64,000 bases of DNA from Pseudocolwellia sp049933045 (GTDB taxonomy: Bacteria; Pseudomonadota; Gammaproteobacteria; Enterobacterales; Alteromonadaceae). Under the pieces are notes generated by a model, which saw only the letters and a program-made list of their open reading frames with translations, was not told the origin of the DNA and did no database searches. The DNA lies in NCBI RefSeq assembly GCF_049933045.1, contig NZ_CP187926.1:2604001-2668000 (forward strand). The letters are read 5' to 3'. A program made the position numbers and the translations under genes. Of this stretch, positions 18,660 to 27,728 are shown piece after piece; position 1 is the first letter of the stretch, and each line of letters begins with the position of its first letter.

Positions 18660-19621
18660 TCTCTTTCAATAAATTTTACCAACTCATCGCGCAAAATCGT
18701 TTAAATTCATGGCTTAATGTTTTACCTGCACAATTAACCGCTTGGCAAAAAAGTGAGCTGCACGGTGAGTTTTCTCACTGGGAAAAAACCTTAGATGCTT
18801 TACCTAATACTTCGCCCTCTTCAATCGACTTAAGTAATAGCGTAACCATTGGCGCTGAAAGCGATATTAATAACGGTGAATTTAAACGTATTGAAAACTT
18901 ACTAAAAAAGTTTAAACCTTGGCGTAAAGGTCCATATCATATTCACGGATTGCACGTAGATACAGAATGGCGTTCAGATTTTAAATGGGATCGACTAGCT
19001 CCACACATTAGTAATTTATCAAACCGATATGTTTTAGATATTGGCTGTGGCAGTGGTTATCATTTATGGAGAATGCGAGGCGAAGGCGCTAAGTTTGTTG
19101 TGGGTATTGATCCTACACAATTATTCTTTATGCAATTTAATGCCGTTAAGCATTTCGCACAAGACGATAGCGTACACCTTTTACCTTTAGGTGTTGAAGA
19201 TTTACCTGAGCTAAAAGCCTTTGATACAGTTTTTGCTATGGGTGTGCTTTATCACAGAAAATCACCTATCGATTTTTTATACCAACTAAAATCTCAGTTG
19301 GTTAAAGGTGGCGAATTAGTATTAGAGACCTTAGTGGTTGATGGTGATATTAATACCGTTTTAGTACCAGGTGAACGTTATGCGAAAATGAGAAACGTTT
19401 GGTTTTTACCAAGTTGTGACGCTATGGTGGCTTGGATGGAACGTTGTGGATTTAAAGATATTAAGGTTGTAAATACTGACGTTACCGCTTTAGACGAACA
19501 ACGAAAAACCGATTGGATAGATACTGAATCGCTAGAAGACTTTTTAGATCCTAACGATCCAAGTAAAACTATTGAAGGCTACCCTGCTCCGAAAAGAGCT
19601 ATTTTTATAGCACGTACTTAA
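18656..19621 (+). CDS. cmoB: tRNA U34 carboxymethyltransferase CmoB
   Basis: Transfers the carboxymethyl group from carboxy-SAM to 5-hydroxyuridine-34 of tRNAs, giving cmo5U. The 321-aa protein has a Rossmann core with VLDIGCGSGYHLWRM at ~124-138 and the family segments GPYHIHGLHVDTEWRSD and VFAMGVLYHRKSP. It is translationally coupled to cmoA. Confidence 0.96.
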   Translation: MISFNKFYQLIAQNRLNSWLNVLPAQLTAWQKSELHGEFSHWEKTLDALPNTSPSSIDLSNSVTIGAESDINNGEFKRIENLLKKFKPWRKGPYHIHGLHVDTEWRSDFKWDRLAPHISNLSNRYVLDIGCGSGYHLWRMRGEGAKFVVGIDPTQLFFMQFNAVKHFAQDDSVHLLPLGVEDLPELKAFDTVFAMGVLYHRKSPIDFLYQLKSQLVKGGELVLETLVVDGDINTVLVPGERYAKMRNVWFLPSCDAMVAWMERCGFKDIKVVNTDVTALDEQRKTDWIDTESLEDFLDPNDPSKTIEGYPAPKRAIFIART

Positions 19622-19631
19622 ACAATAACTT

Positions 19632-19660
19632 GTTGATGGGTTTCGGCTCATCAACTTTTC
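19632..19660 (+). terminator. Terminator after cmoB
   Basis: GTTGATG pairs with CATCAAC across a GGTTTCGGCT loop region, followed by TTTTC. It starts 10 bp after the cmoB stop. Confidence 0.65.
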
Positions 19661-20018
19661 ATTATTTACATTTATTAACCTTCCCCTCCTAACTGACTCT
19701 CCTGTAAACAGTTTTTATGCAATTAACCTGAACTCGGGATAATGTTTTTTGTAGTCGTTGATTTATAATGATTAGATAGTTTAATTAAGCTCATAATGTT
19801 GGAATTTATTTGTATAACAAGGCATTTTTCTTGACTAATAGCTGGCTATTAGCAATAAAAATAACGACGTTAGACGATTAAATAACAATATTAGGCATAA
19901 TCATTTATTCAGAGTTGAGGTTAATTAGCTCTTTAAGCGTTAAGCAACATCGTATAAAGTTAATTTGTATGATTAAAAGCCTATAATTCATCAGCTATAA
20001 ACTAAAGTAAGGGAAATA
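19661..20018. other. Gene-free gap cmoB/dgt
   Basis: About 360 bp of AT-rich sequence ahead of dgt. No reading frame or repeat was recognised. The dgt promoter should be here. AAGTAAGGGA just before the dgt ATG is the likely ribosome binding site. Confidence 0.4.
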
Positions 20019-21365
20019 ATGGAATCACCTTGGTTAGAAAGACGTCAGCTAAGTATGACAAAACGTCAGCATGATCATCGCTCACCTTTTCAAAGAGATA
20101 GAGCCAGAATATTACATTCGGCGGCTTTCAGACGTTTGCAATCTAAAACTCAGGTGATGGGCAGTGGTCAAAACGACTTTTATCGCACCCGTTTAACTCA
20201 CTCTTTAGAAGCTGCACAAATTGGCTCAGGTATAACCTCTCAATTACGTTGTAAATATCCAGACGAATGTAATAACTTACTCCCTGAAGATGATACTTTA
20301 ATCGAATCGATATGTTTGGCACACGACATCGGACATCCACCTTTTGGTCATGGTGGAGAAGTTGCTTTAAATTACATGATGAGAAATCACGGCGGCTTTG
20401 AAGGTAACGGACAAACCTTAAGAATAGTCGCGCGTTTAGAACCTTTTAGTAAAGATTGCGGGATGAACCTGACTCGCAGAAGTTTATTAGGCTTACTTAA
20501 ATATCCGCAAACTATCGACAACTTACATACTTCAGAAAGTCAGCCTGATCCTACCTCGTTTAGGCAGTTAAAAGCTTCGCAATGGCATCCACCAAAAGGT
20601 ATTTATTCTGATGATTTAGATATTTTAGCTTGGGTATTACAGCCTTTGTCAGAGATGGACAGACAGTTATTTCAACAAATATCACAGCAAGAAAATAGAC
20701 ATAATAAAACAAAATTCAAATCTTTTGATTGCTCGATTATGGAGCTAGCTGATGATATCGCTTATGGCATTCATGATTTAGAAGATGCCATAGTCACAGG
20801 TGTAGTTAACCAAACTGACTTTGATAACCAAGTAATAGAGAAGCTTAAAGCCTTAGATAATGAATGGCTGACCCTTTACTGTAAGGATTTATCAAGCAAA
20901 CTCTTTAGCGAGCACTTTTATTTACAAAAAGAAGCTATTGGCGGCTTAGTTAACTATTTAATTACTGAGATTGTATTAGTAAATTTAAATGACTCTGAAT
21001 CATTAAATTTTGCTGAGCCCTTATTACAATTTAATGCAAAGCTGCCAGAAGTAGCTGCTAACGTACTACAAATATTTAAAGACTTTGTATTTGAGTTTGT
21101 AATCAAGCAAACCAGCATTCAACGTATTGAATATAAAGGTCAACAAATAGTGATGGAGTTGTTTGAAGCATTCGAATCAGACCCTTTACGTCTGTTACCT
21201 AAATCAACAGCAAGTAGATGGCAACATGCGATAGATAACAACTTAAACGCACATCGTATTATTGCTGACTATGTCGCGGGTATGACAGATGATTATGCGA
21301 CTAGGTTGTATCAAACTTTATTTATTCCGATGACACAGAATAATCTTAAAGATAATAATACTTAG
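20019..21365 (+). CDS. dgt: dGTP triphosphohydrolase-like protein Dgt
   Basis: An HD-domain hydrolase releasing triphosphate from deoxynucleoside triphosphates. The 448-aa protein has the metal-binding residues in RTRLTHSLE (H61), AHDIGHPPFGHGGE (H102, D103) and LADDIAYGIHDLEDA. It belongs to the Dgt subgroup of about 440-450 residues rather than the 505-aa E. coli Dgt. Some dGTPases of this type protect against phage by depleting dNTPs; whether this one does is not visible from sequence. It is a single-gene unit with a terminator behind it. Confidence 0.92.
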   Translation: MESPWLERRQLSMTKRQHDHRSPFQRDRARILHSAAFRRLQSKTQVMGSGQNDFYRTRLTHSLEAAQIGSGITSQLRCKYPDECNNLLPEDDTLIESICLAHDIGHPPFGHGGEVALNYMMRNHGGFEGNGQTLRIVARLEPFSKDCGMNLTRRSLLGLLKYPQTIDNLHTSESQPDPTSFRQLKASQWHPPKGIYSDDLDILAWVLQPLSEMDRQLFQQISQQENRHNKTKFKSFDCSIMELADDIAYGIHDLEDAIVTGVVNQTDFDNQVIEKLKALDNEWLTLYCKDLSSKLFSEHFYLQKEAIGGLVNYLITEIVLVNLNDSESLNFAEPLLQFNAKLPEVAANVLQIFKDFVFEFVIKQTSIQRIEYKGQQIVMELFEAFESDPLRLLPKSTASRWQHAIDNNLNAHRIIADYVAGMTDDYATRLYQTLFIPMTQNNLKDNNT

Positions 21366-21421
21366 CCTCAGTAGTTAGTCTGAAAAGTTAAGCTCGTATC
21401 GAAAGTTAAAAAAGATAAAAC

Positions 21422-21463
21422 AAAAAAGCTCAATCTGTAGATAAAATACAGTTTGAGCTTTTT
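21422..21463. terminator. Bidirectional terminator dgt/msrQ
   Basis: AAAAAAGCTCAA-CTGTA and TACAG-TTGAGCTTTTT form a long stem flanked by A and T runs, placed between the convergent dgt and msrQ genes. Confidence 0.85.
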
Positions 21464-21495
21464 ATTTCACATTAGGCTTTTGTAATAAACTAAAG

Positions 21496-22098
21496 TTATT
21501 TAAACCAACGACGGAATTTATCTTTTCGTAAATAAAGTAAAAACAAGAAAAAAGCGATATACATTAACGGGCTAGTTAATTCTGACTTAACCGACCAAAA
21601 GAAATGGATAACCGTTAAAGCACCAGCCAAATACGTTAAGTTATGCAGTTTTTGCCAATTATGCCCCATTTTACGTCGTATAAAGCCAACAGAAGTAATT
21701 GCTAAAGCCGTTAAAATTAATAACGCTGTCATGCCCACAGTGATATACGGACGATCAAAAATCTCATCAATAAATAAAGAAAAATCAAACTGAACTTCAA
21801 AAAACAAAAAGTTTAATATATGCAATAAGCCGTAGAAGAAGGCATATAAACCAATAACTCTGCGTAGCTGTATAAACTTACCCTGCTTTAATATTTTAGC
21901 TAAAGGTGTCAACATTAAAGACAGTAGCAGTAAGTTAAGCGCGCCAATACCTGTAAAGTGAATAACTTCTTTTACAGGATCGCCACCTAATTCATCAAAA
22001 TACGCCAGCCAATAAAGATTAACTAAAGGCAATAACGAGGCTAAATGTATAAAGGTTTTAGCTAGCCAAGTGGGTGGAAAGTATTTCTTAATTGGCAT
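21496..22098 (-). CDS. msrQ: Heme-binding subunit MsrQ
   Basis: A six-helix membrane protein that passes electrons from the respiratory chain or flavin to periplasmic MsrP for repair of oxidised methionines. The 200-aa protein consists almost entirely of hydrophobic helices with conserved histidines (EVIHFTG, GLLHILN, KLHNLTY, VIHFFW) that ligate heme in the family. Its ATG shares one base with the msrP stop codon, so the pair is translationally coupled. Confidence 0.94.
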   Translation of the reverse strand: MPIKKYFPPTWLAKTFIHLASLLPLVNLYWLAYFDELGGDPVKEVIHFTGIGALNLLLLSLMLTPLAKILKQGKFIQLRRVIGLYAFFYGLLHILNFLFFEVQFDFSLFIDEIFDRPYITVGMTALLILTALAITSVGFIRRKMGHNWQKLHNLTYLAGALTVIHFFWSVKSELTSPLMYIAFFLFLLYLRKDKFRRWFK

Positions 22099-23120
22099 TA
22101 ATAATGTTTCCGTAAATCCATATCTTTGTACATGTGAGCTACTTCTTCAGAGTAACCGTTAAAAGGTAAGGTTTCTATTCTGTTTCTTGAAAATAAGCCG
22201 CCAGCTGTAATTCTACGTTCGCTCGCTTGGCTCCAACGTGGATGTGAAACCTCTGGATTTACGTTTGCATAAAAGCCATATTCATTTGGACCTAATATGT
22301 TCCATGTTGTTGGAGGCATTTTTTCTACAAGCTTAATACCGACTATAGATTTAATGCTTTTGAAGCCATACTTCCATGGCACAACTAAACGTATTGGCGC
22401 ACCATTTTGCGGCGGTAATGTTTTACCGTATACACCAACACTCATAAAGGTTAGAGGATTCATCGCTTCATCCAGACGTAAACCTTCTACATATGGAAAA
22501 TCGATACCACCACCCACACGACGGCTTCTCTGCCCTGGCATTTGCTTAGGATCATCTAACGTTTCAAACGCTACATATTTAGCTTTTGATGTTGGATCCG
22601 CTTGCTTAATTATTTCAGATAATGAAAAACCTAACCAAGGAATAACCATCGACCAAGCTTCAACACAACGTAAGCGATAGATACGCTCTTCAATAGCGTA
22701 TTTATTAAATAAATCATCGTAGTCTAAAGTAAATGGTTTATTCACTTCACCCGATATTTTTAACGACCATGGATTAACGTTAAAACCTTGAGAGTTATTT
22801 ACTGGATCTGACTTGTTGGTACCAAATTCATAAAAGTTGTTATGACTTATTACCTTGCTTTCAGGCGTTAAGATTTCAGAATTTTCAGTTACATTCGCAG
22901 GTGTATATTTAAGTGGCTTTTGTTCAAACGTTTTTACTTCATCAGACGAGAATAAACCAAAACCTTCAGCATTAGCAGAAGTAGCAATTGAATTAGAGAG
23001 TAATGTACCTGCTCCAATAAAGCCCATAGACTTCAATAAACTACGTCTACCGTTATAAACACCTTCGTCGGTAACCTGACTTTCTTTTAGAGCAGACTTT
23101 ACTGGAGATTTAATAAGCAT
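22098..23120 (-). CDS. msrP: Methionine sulfoxide reductase catalytic subunit MsrP
   Basis: A periplasmic molybdopterin enzyme reducing methionine sulfoxide in envelope proteins. Starting at ATG 23120 (AAGGGCG upstream) gives 340 aa, close to E. coli's 334; a longer frame to 23195 adds 25 residues without family support. It has a Tat signal (R25-R26, NGRRSLLKSMGF), molybdenum-ligand cysteine C152 in RLRCVEAWSM, and the segment GAPIRLVVPWKYGFKSIKSI. It forms an operon with msrQ. Confidence 0.95.
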   Translation of the reverse strand: MLIKSPVKSALKESQVTDEGVYNGRRSLLKSMGFIGAGTLLSNSIATSANAEGFGLFSSDEVKTFEQKPLKYTPANVTENSEILTPESKVISHNNFYEFGTNKSDPVNNSQGFNVNPWSLKISGEVNKPFTLDYDDLFNKYAIEERIYRLRCVEAWSMVIPWLGFSLSEIIKQADPTSKAKYVAFETLDDPKQMPGQRSRRVGGGIDFPYVEGLRLDEAMNPLTFMSVGVYGKTLPPQNGAPIRLVVPWKYGFKSIKSIVGIKLVEKMPPTTWNILGPNEYGFYANVNPEVSHPRWSQASERRITAGGLFSRNRIETLPFNGYSEEVAHMYKDMDLRKHY

Positions 23121-23310
23121 ACTTCGCCCTTTTCTTTTGAATAAAATATTAAAACAATTTAATAAGCCCAAACTCGGCTCAAAAGTTAAATACAATAGAT
23201 ATTAATAAATGTATTTTTGTTTAGCTGGATATTTAATAAGACCGTATAAAGTATGATTAATTTCATACTTTATACTTAAGTATAGAAAAGGATAAATTTA
23301 AAGGAGGAGT

Positions 23311-23670
23311 TTAACTAGAAAATGTTTTTAGGTAAGTCACAATATCGCTTGATTCATATAACCATTCAACAGGTTCATTAGGTCGAGCAATTTTCAAACA
23401 TGGAACTTTATGTTTACCGCCTTCATTAGTTAATTCATTACGGTATACATCGTCTTTAGTGCTTACAATTTTAATCTGTAAACCTTCACGCTTAATCGCT
23501 CTACGTACTTTTACACAAAACGGGCAAGCAGGTAATTGGTAAAGTGTGAAATACTGAGTTTTATCATTAATTTCTTTTTGAACAGATGCTTCACGCTTAG
23601 GTGAGCGAGGAGTAAAAATAAAATTTATTCCTAAAATAATACAACCCACAAGCCATCGGATAATAAACAT
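23311..23670 (-). CDS. Membrane-anchored glutaredoxin-like protein
   Basis: The 119-aa protein has an N-terminal membrane helix (~4-20) followed by a thioredoxin-fold domain. The redox motif is CPFC at 49-52, in YQLPACPFCVKVRRA, and the conserved cis-proline segment is HKVPCLKI. This is a glutaredoxin/GST N-terminal type, probably a thiol-disulfide exchanger. It is upstream of msrP on the same strand with a 190-bp gap, so co-transcription is uncertain. Confidence 0.8.
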   Translation of the reverse strand: MFIIRWLVGCIILGINFIFTPRSPKREASVQKEINDKTQYFTLYQLPACPFCVKVRRAIKREGLQIKIVSTKDDVYRNELTNEGGKHKVPCLKIARPNEPVEWLYESSDIVTYLKTFSS

Positions 23671-23760
23671 ATTGTCTCTTTATATAATTGAAATAACGTT
23701 TTAAATTAAACCTCAACCCAAACGAAGTTAGGTTGAAGTGATAAAGCTTTTAGAAGTGTA

Positions 23761-24312
23761 TTACCACATGAGATCATCTGGGATTTGGAATTCTGCATAA
23801 GGGTCATCCTCATCAACATTATCTGCTTCAACTTTATCATTTTGAACTAAAATAACAGAGCTGTTTAATGTTGCTATTTTTTCTGCTGTTTCAAATGTAA
23901 CAACATACGTTTTTTCATCTAAACCACATACAGCCAAACGACCATTAACTAATGCTCTATGCGTAACAGCATCTACAAGTAACTTCTTAACTTTACTATT
24001 AAAAGTATAATTGTATTCGGTTTCACCGTTAATTTTAGACAACTGATGATGTTGTAGAATTTGAAGAATTCTTAAGTGAGTTTCTTTTTCAACAAGCTGC
24101 TTTTGCTTTTGTGCATTTAACTCAGAATCTTTCTTAGCTTTTTCAGCTTTGTTTGCTTCTAAATCTTGTTTTACTTTTTCTTGCAAGCTGAGATCATGTT
24201 GAACTCCACTACGCTTTTGTTTGTTTTTTTTACGTTGATCGCTATTAGCCTGACGCGCTTTTTGTTTAGTTGTTAGACCAGCTTTTAACAATTGTTCTTG
24301 TAACGATGCCAT
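23761..24312 (-). CDS. DUF2058 family protein (YaiL-like)
   Basis: The 183-aa protein starts with the DUF2058 hallmark LQEQLLKAGLTTKQKA, followed by a highly charged coiled-coil region (~15-85) and a compact C-terminal domain with NGRLAVCGLDEKTYVV. The family, called YaiL in E. coli, is nucleoid- or ribosome-associated by annotation, but its role is unsettled. It lies 90 bp upstream of the glutaredoxin-like gene on the same strand. Confidence 0.85.
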   Translation of the reverse strand: MASLQEQLLKAGLTTKQKARQANSDQRKKNKQKRSGVQHDLSLQEKVKQDLEANKAEKAKKDSELNAQKQKQLVEKETHLRILQILQHHQLSKINGETEYNYTFNSKVKKLLVDAVTHRALVNGRLAVCGLDEKTYVVTFETAEKIATLNSSVILVQNDKVEADNVDEDDPYAEFQIPDDLMW

Positions 24313-24436
24313 AAATTTTTTGCTCTAGTTTATTTCATACATAAAAAAGCCGTATTTTAGCACTATTATTAATTTATTAAAGGAACAAAAGAAGGGATTG
24401 TGATGAGTTATGCTATTTTTAACGTATTTGGGATCG

Positions 24437-24478
24437 AATAAATGAATTGTTATTAAAAATAATAACAATTCATTTATT
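24437..24478. repeat. Perfect 18-bp inverted repeat
   Basis: The arms 24437-24454 (AATAAATGAATTGTTATT) and 24461-24478 are perfectly complementary with a 6-nt loop. The repeat lies 20 bp after the stop of the unknown gene at 24500. The absence of a following T run makes it an atypical terminator. Confidence 0.6.
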
Positions 24479-24499
24479 GATAATGGATCTAAGTTAAAG

Positions 24500-24844
24500 C
24501 TATTTAACTAATCTCATCTTTACATCTTTTGTTTTTGTTTTCTTATCAAAGGATTGAACTTTAACGTCCTTTGTTACTGACTCACCATTTTGGTATCTAT
24601 GGTAAGACATATTTTCTAATCCCATTTTTTGACTAAACTTATGAAAAGTCAAAAGGTCTTCTTTACTAAACTCTTTATCATCTTTAGTTAATAAGCCATC
24701 AATATACATTGAATCGCCATTTAAATTACAATTAGCAATGGCTGAATAAGGTTTACCATATTCATCAACTCTTAAAGCTCTTACTGTTTTAACTTCAAAT
24801 ACCCAATCGCCTACTTGGATATAGCGAGCATTTTCATCTGACAT
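24500..24844 (-). CDS. Conserved hypothetical protein
   Basis: I do not recognise a named family. From ATG 24844 it gives 114 aa, starting MSDENARYIQVGDWVFEV; the frame extends to 24919, but the extra residues look non-native and have no ribosome site. The protein has no signal peptide or membrane helix. It is mixed alpha/beta with a lysine-rich tail (KKTKTKDVKMRLVK). The middle (SAIANCNLNGDSMYIDGLLTK) reads like a small beta-rich domain. It is a single gene with an inverted repeat downstream. Confidence 0.65.
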   Translation of the reverse strand: MSDENARYIQVGDWVFEVKTVRALRVDEYGKPYSAIANCNLNGDSMYIDGLLTKDDKEFSKEDLLTFHKFSQKMGLENMSYHRYQNGESVTKDVKVQSFDKKTKTKDVKMRLVK

Positions 24845-25461
24845 TTTATTTACCGTAAATTCTAGCCTGCCAACAATACTTGTTGGGACTATATAAAAAA
24901 TAGCTATTTTATCTGCCATGATAAATAGTCATGTAAAGTGGTAACTATTGAATAACGATATTGTTACGTCTTCAATTACACATAAATGTGAAATTAGATT
25001 TATATTCTATTAAAAAATATAAACTTATACTGCTTAGCACGCTTTAAAAAATAATGCTAAAAAACCTAAAGGGCAACCAACTCCTTACATTATCTTAACA
25101 AATAAAATCTTATTTACAAAAACTAAATTTATCTAAAGGTCTTTAGGCACTACATATTGATTTTTTGTTTAGGAGACAAGCGACTACACCACCTATTCAA
25201 CCTGAATTCACTACGTTTTTTTTATAAGTGAAATTCAATGTTTTATCTAAAGAGATACAAAGTATTTCGGTTGTAATCCATACAAGACTCAAACATTTTT
25301 AGCATAAAAATTATTTGTAACCGAATTTTTCACATAAAAAATTTTGACTTGTTTTCTCCAATTACCCTCTGACTTTTTAAAAAACACATGCACTTTTAAT
25401 CAAAAAATAAAATAACAGTAAAAATAATAGATGAGGATATAAAGGTAAAAACATAACGAAA
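24845..25461. other. Gene-free region upstream of pheL
   Basis: About 620 bp of AT-rich sequence with no credible reading frame, terminator or repeat. It separates the unknown minus-strand gene from the pheL-pheA unit. Confidence 0.4.
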
Positions 25462-25490
25462 TTGATTATATTCTCAATAAAAAACATATA
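25462..25490 (+). promoter_or_regulatory. Likely pheL-pheA promoter
   Basis: TTGATT (25462-25467) and CATATA (25485-25490) are 17 bp apart, about 45 bp upstream of the leader peptide. This is the best hexamer pair ahead of the leader. Confidence 0.4.
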
Positions 25491-25534
25491 AGGAAACGGT
25501 TGAATATTTAACGCGTGATAGATAGGATACAAGC

Positions 25535-25594
25535 ATGAACATTATTCAATCTTTTTATTTTGCACGATTTAACCTTATTCCTTTTATAAATTAA
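25535..25594 (+). CDS. pheL: Phe leader peptide PheL
   Basis: A 19-codon reading frame, MNIIQSFYFARFNLIPFIN, with four phenylalanines and a tyrosine. TAGGA lies 8 nt before the ATG. It is followed by a terminator hairpin and then the chorismate mutase start, the arrangement of phenylalanine attenuation in enteric pheA. Stalling at Phe codons when charged tRNA-Phe is scarce should prevent the terminator from forming. Confidence 0.8.
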   Translation: MNIIQSFYFARFNLIPFIN

Positions 25595-25633
25595 GGATGA
25601 GGGAGTTTTTTATTCGTACAATTAACGATAATG

Positions 25634-25659
25634 AAACCTCCCAAATGGAGGTTTTTTTA
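25634..25659 (+). terminator. pheA attenuator terminator
   Basis: ACCTCC (25636-25641) pairs with GGAGGT (25647-25652) around a 5-nt loop, with a run of seven T residues to 25658. It lies 40 bp after the PheL stop and 60 bp before the pheA start codon. Confidence 0.8.
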
Positions 25660-25717
25660 TGGAAAAATGGAAACATTGGTATTAACTATTTCATTTATTT
25701 TTATAGGAAATAATACG

Positions 25718-26897
25718 GTGAACGAAGATCTAGATCTTGACAAAATTCGTGAGAAAATCACTAACCTTGACCAACAGTTATTAGAACTTTTTGCTCAAAG
25801 GCGCTCTCTCACATTAAATGTAGCGAAAAGCAAAGCTCACCTAATTAGACCAGTACGTGATCAACAAAGAGAGCAAGCGCTTTTAATTAGATTGATAACC
25901 GAAGGTAAAAAGCTAGGTTTAGACGCGCATTACGTTACCAGTGTTTTCCATACTATTATTGAAGATTCAGTTTCTGAATCAACAAGCTTATTTACAAACC
26001 CTTGCTAACCCTAACATTCAAGTTCCTACAGTAAGTGTGGCATTTTTAGGTGACAAAGGTTCTTACAGTTATTTAGCAAGCCATAGATACTTCTCTCGTA
26101 GAGCTGAAAAAATCATTGAGTCTGGTTGTAAAAGCTTTGCTGAAATTATGCAGCAAGTTGAATCAGGACAAGTTGATTACGGCATGTTACCTGTAGAAAA
26201 TACAAGTTCAGGCAGTATTAACCAAGTATATGATGTTTTACAGCATACTAACCTTTCGATTGTAGGTGAAATTACACAGCCTATTGAGCATTGTTTACTT
26301 ACCGCTGTAAATACTGAGCTTAGTAAGATCAAAACAATTTATGCTCATGGTCAGCCGTTTGCACAATGTAGTAACTTTTTAGATAAACAAAAAAACCTTC
26401 GCATTGAATATTGTGAAAGTACAGCTGAAGCCATGGCTAAAGCATACGAGCTACAAGATGAAACTGTTGCGGTTATTGGTAGTGAAGAAGGCGGTAATTT
26501 ATATAAATTACACGCTTTAGAAAAGTCGATTGCTAACCAAGCAGAAAATCACAGCCGATTTGTTTTAGTTGCACGTAAACCTGTTGATGTAGCTGAACAA
26601 ATACCCGCTAAAACCACTATTGTTTTAGCGACCAGCCAAAAGCCTGGTGCCTTAGTAGAATGCTTAATCGTATTAAAAGAGAAAGGCATTAACATGTGTA
26701 AGTTAGAATCTCGCCCGATTCAAGGTAGACCTTGGGAAGAGATGTTTTACTTAGACGTTGAAGCTAATTTAAAAAGTTTAGCGATACAAGAAGCTATTTC
26801 TGAAATTACACAACATACAAATTTCATTAAAGTACTTGGCTGTTATCCTATAGAGCACATCAGTCCAACAAGTGTTCCAAGTGGTGCGATAGTTTAA
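25718..26897 (+). CDS. pheA: Chorismate mutase/prephenate dehydratase PheA, frameshifted
   Basis: The P-protein converts chorismate through prephenate to phenylpyruvate. It starts at GTG 25718 with AGGA 9 nt upstream. Chorismate mutase (LDKIREKITNLDQQLLELF) is read in one frame, which ends at TAA 26006-26008. Prephenate dehydratase (VAFLGDKGSYSYLA; ENTSSGSINQVYD) and the ACT regulatory domain (CKLESRPIQGRPWEEMFY) lie in the next frame. Removing one T from TTT at 25971-25973 restores IIEDSVLNQQAYLQ and a 392-aa protein (E. coli: 386). Regulation is by the pheL attenuator. As written, the two domains cannot be made as one chain without a +1 shift. The second frame's only nearby start is a GTG at 25941 with no ribosome site. 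Confidence 0.9.
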
Positions 26898-26970
26898 TCT
26901 ATTGTTTAGCTCGGTTTAAATACAGTTCAGTAAAAACACATCACTGAAAATACATATGATTAAAAATCAA

Positions 26971-26998
26971 AAAGGTTGCTTAATAAGCAACCTTTTTT
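26971..26998. terminator. Terminator after pheA
   Basis: AAAGGTTGCTT (26971-26981) pairs with AAGCAACCTTT (26985-26995) and is followed by T residues. The A-rich left side makes it usable in both directions between pheA and the convergent membrane protein gene. Confidence 0.85.
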
Positions 26999-27059
26999 GT
27001 GTCTGTTTAACTAACAGCTCAAACTACCATTTATGGCGATAGATAAATTTGTACTTAAG

Positions 27060-27467
27060 TTATGTGACTTGATTTTTCAAACGAGAAATATTCATTAACC
27101 GTCCCATCACAGCTATAACGACTAAAATAATAAGAGCTGGGATAGCGGCAGCTAAGATAGATACCACCATTAATTTAGATGAGAAAAAGGTTAAACTTAC
27201 AAAAGTAACACTTGGTAAAATTAACCAAAATGGATGTTCTCTTGGTAATAAATTAAACACCCATTTCATAATCAAAACGATAAACAAGGTTAAACAAGCT
27301 GTTGCGATAGCGGTTATCATCAAGGCATAGTAGTCGATCACAAATTCAGGATACTGATGAAAATATTCGATAACACCAGCGCTTTTACCTAAGCTGATTA
27401 ACCAAACAAATGAAGCAGCAATTAAGCAACCAAAAATAAAAGACCAGAGTTTTTTATTAACATTCAT
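27060..27467 (-). CDS. Small four-helix membrane protein
   Basis: The 135-aa protein has four predicted membrane helices (~8-26, ~44-68, ~76-96, ~98-122) and short loops (LLPREHPFW). No family was recognised and no catalytic motif is visible. It is transcribed alone, convergent with pheA. Function unknown. Confidence 0.65.
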   Translation of the reverse strand: MNVNKKLWSFIFGCLIAASFVWLISLGKSAGVIEYFHQYPEFVIDYYALMITAIATACLTLFIVLIMKWVFNLLPREHPFWLILPSVTFVSLTFFSSKLMVVSILAAAIPALIILVVIAVMGRLMNISRLKNQVT

Positions 27468-27728
27468 AGGAGTATTACTCTTATTTATAATTATTATTGA
27501 TGTATTTTATATAGCAAGACTATTTTTTAATCAATATATTTTTAAACGCTAAGTTTCCTCAATTAATGTCCCGCAGAATATATCTTAATAACAAAGTGAA
27601 TATTTATAAACGAAAAACAATCCCCTGCATTTACCAAACATTATTGGTATTCACTATTGTTGTTTTAACAAGTTATCTTTAGTATCTACCCACACGTTTT
27701 ACACCATCTTCTAATTTATGAGGTACTT

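Noticed and set aside
20019..21365. dgt as part of a defence island
   Set aside because: Neighbours are housekeeping genes (cmoAB, msrPQ) and no other defence gene is near; a phage role remains possible but is not supported by context.
25941..26008. Separate prephenate dehydratase gene starting at GTG 25941
   Set aside because: It has no ribosome site, overlaps the chorismate mutase frame, and its first residues read as the frame-shifted linker of a normal PheA.
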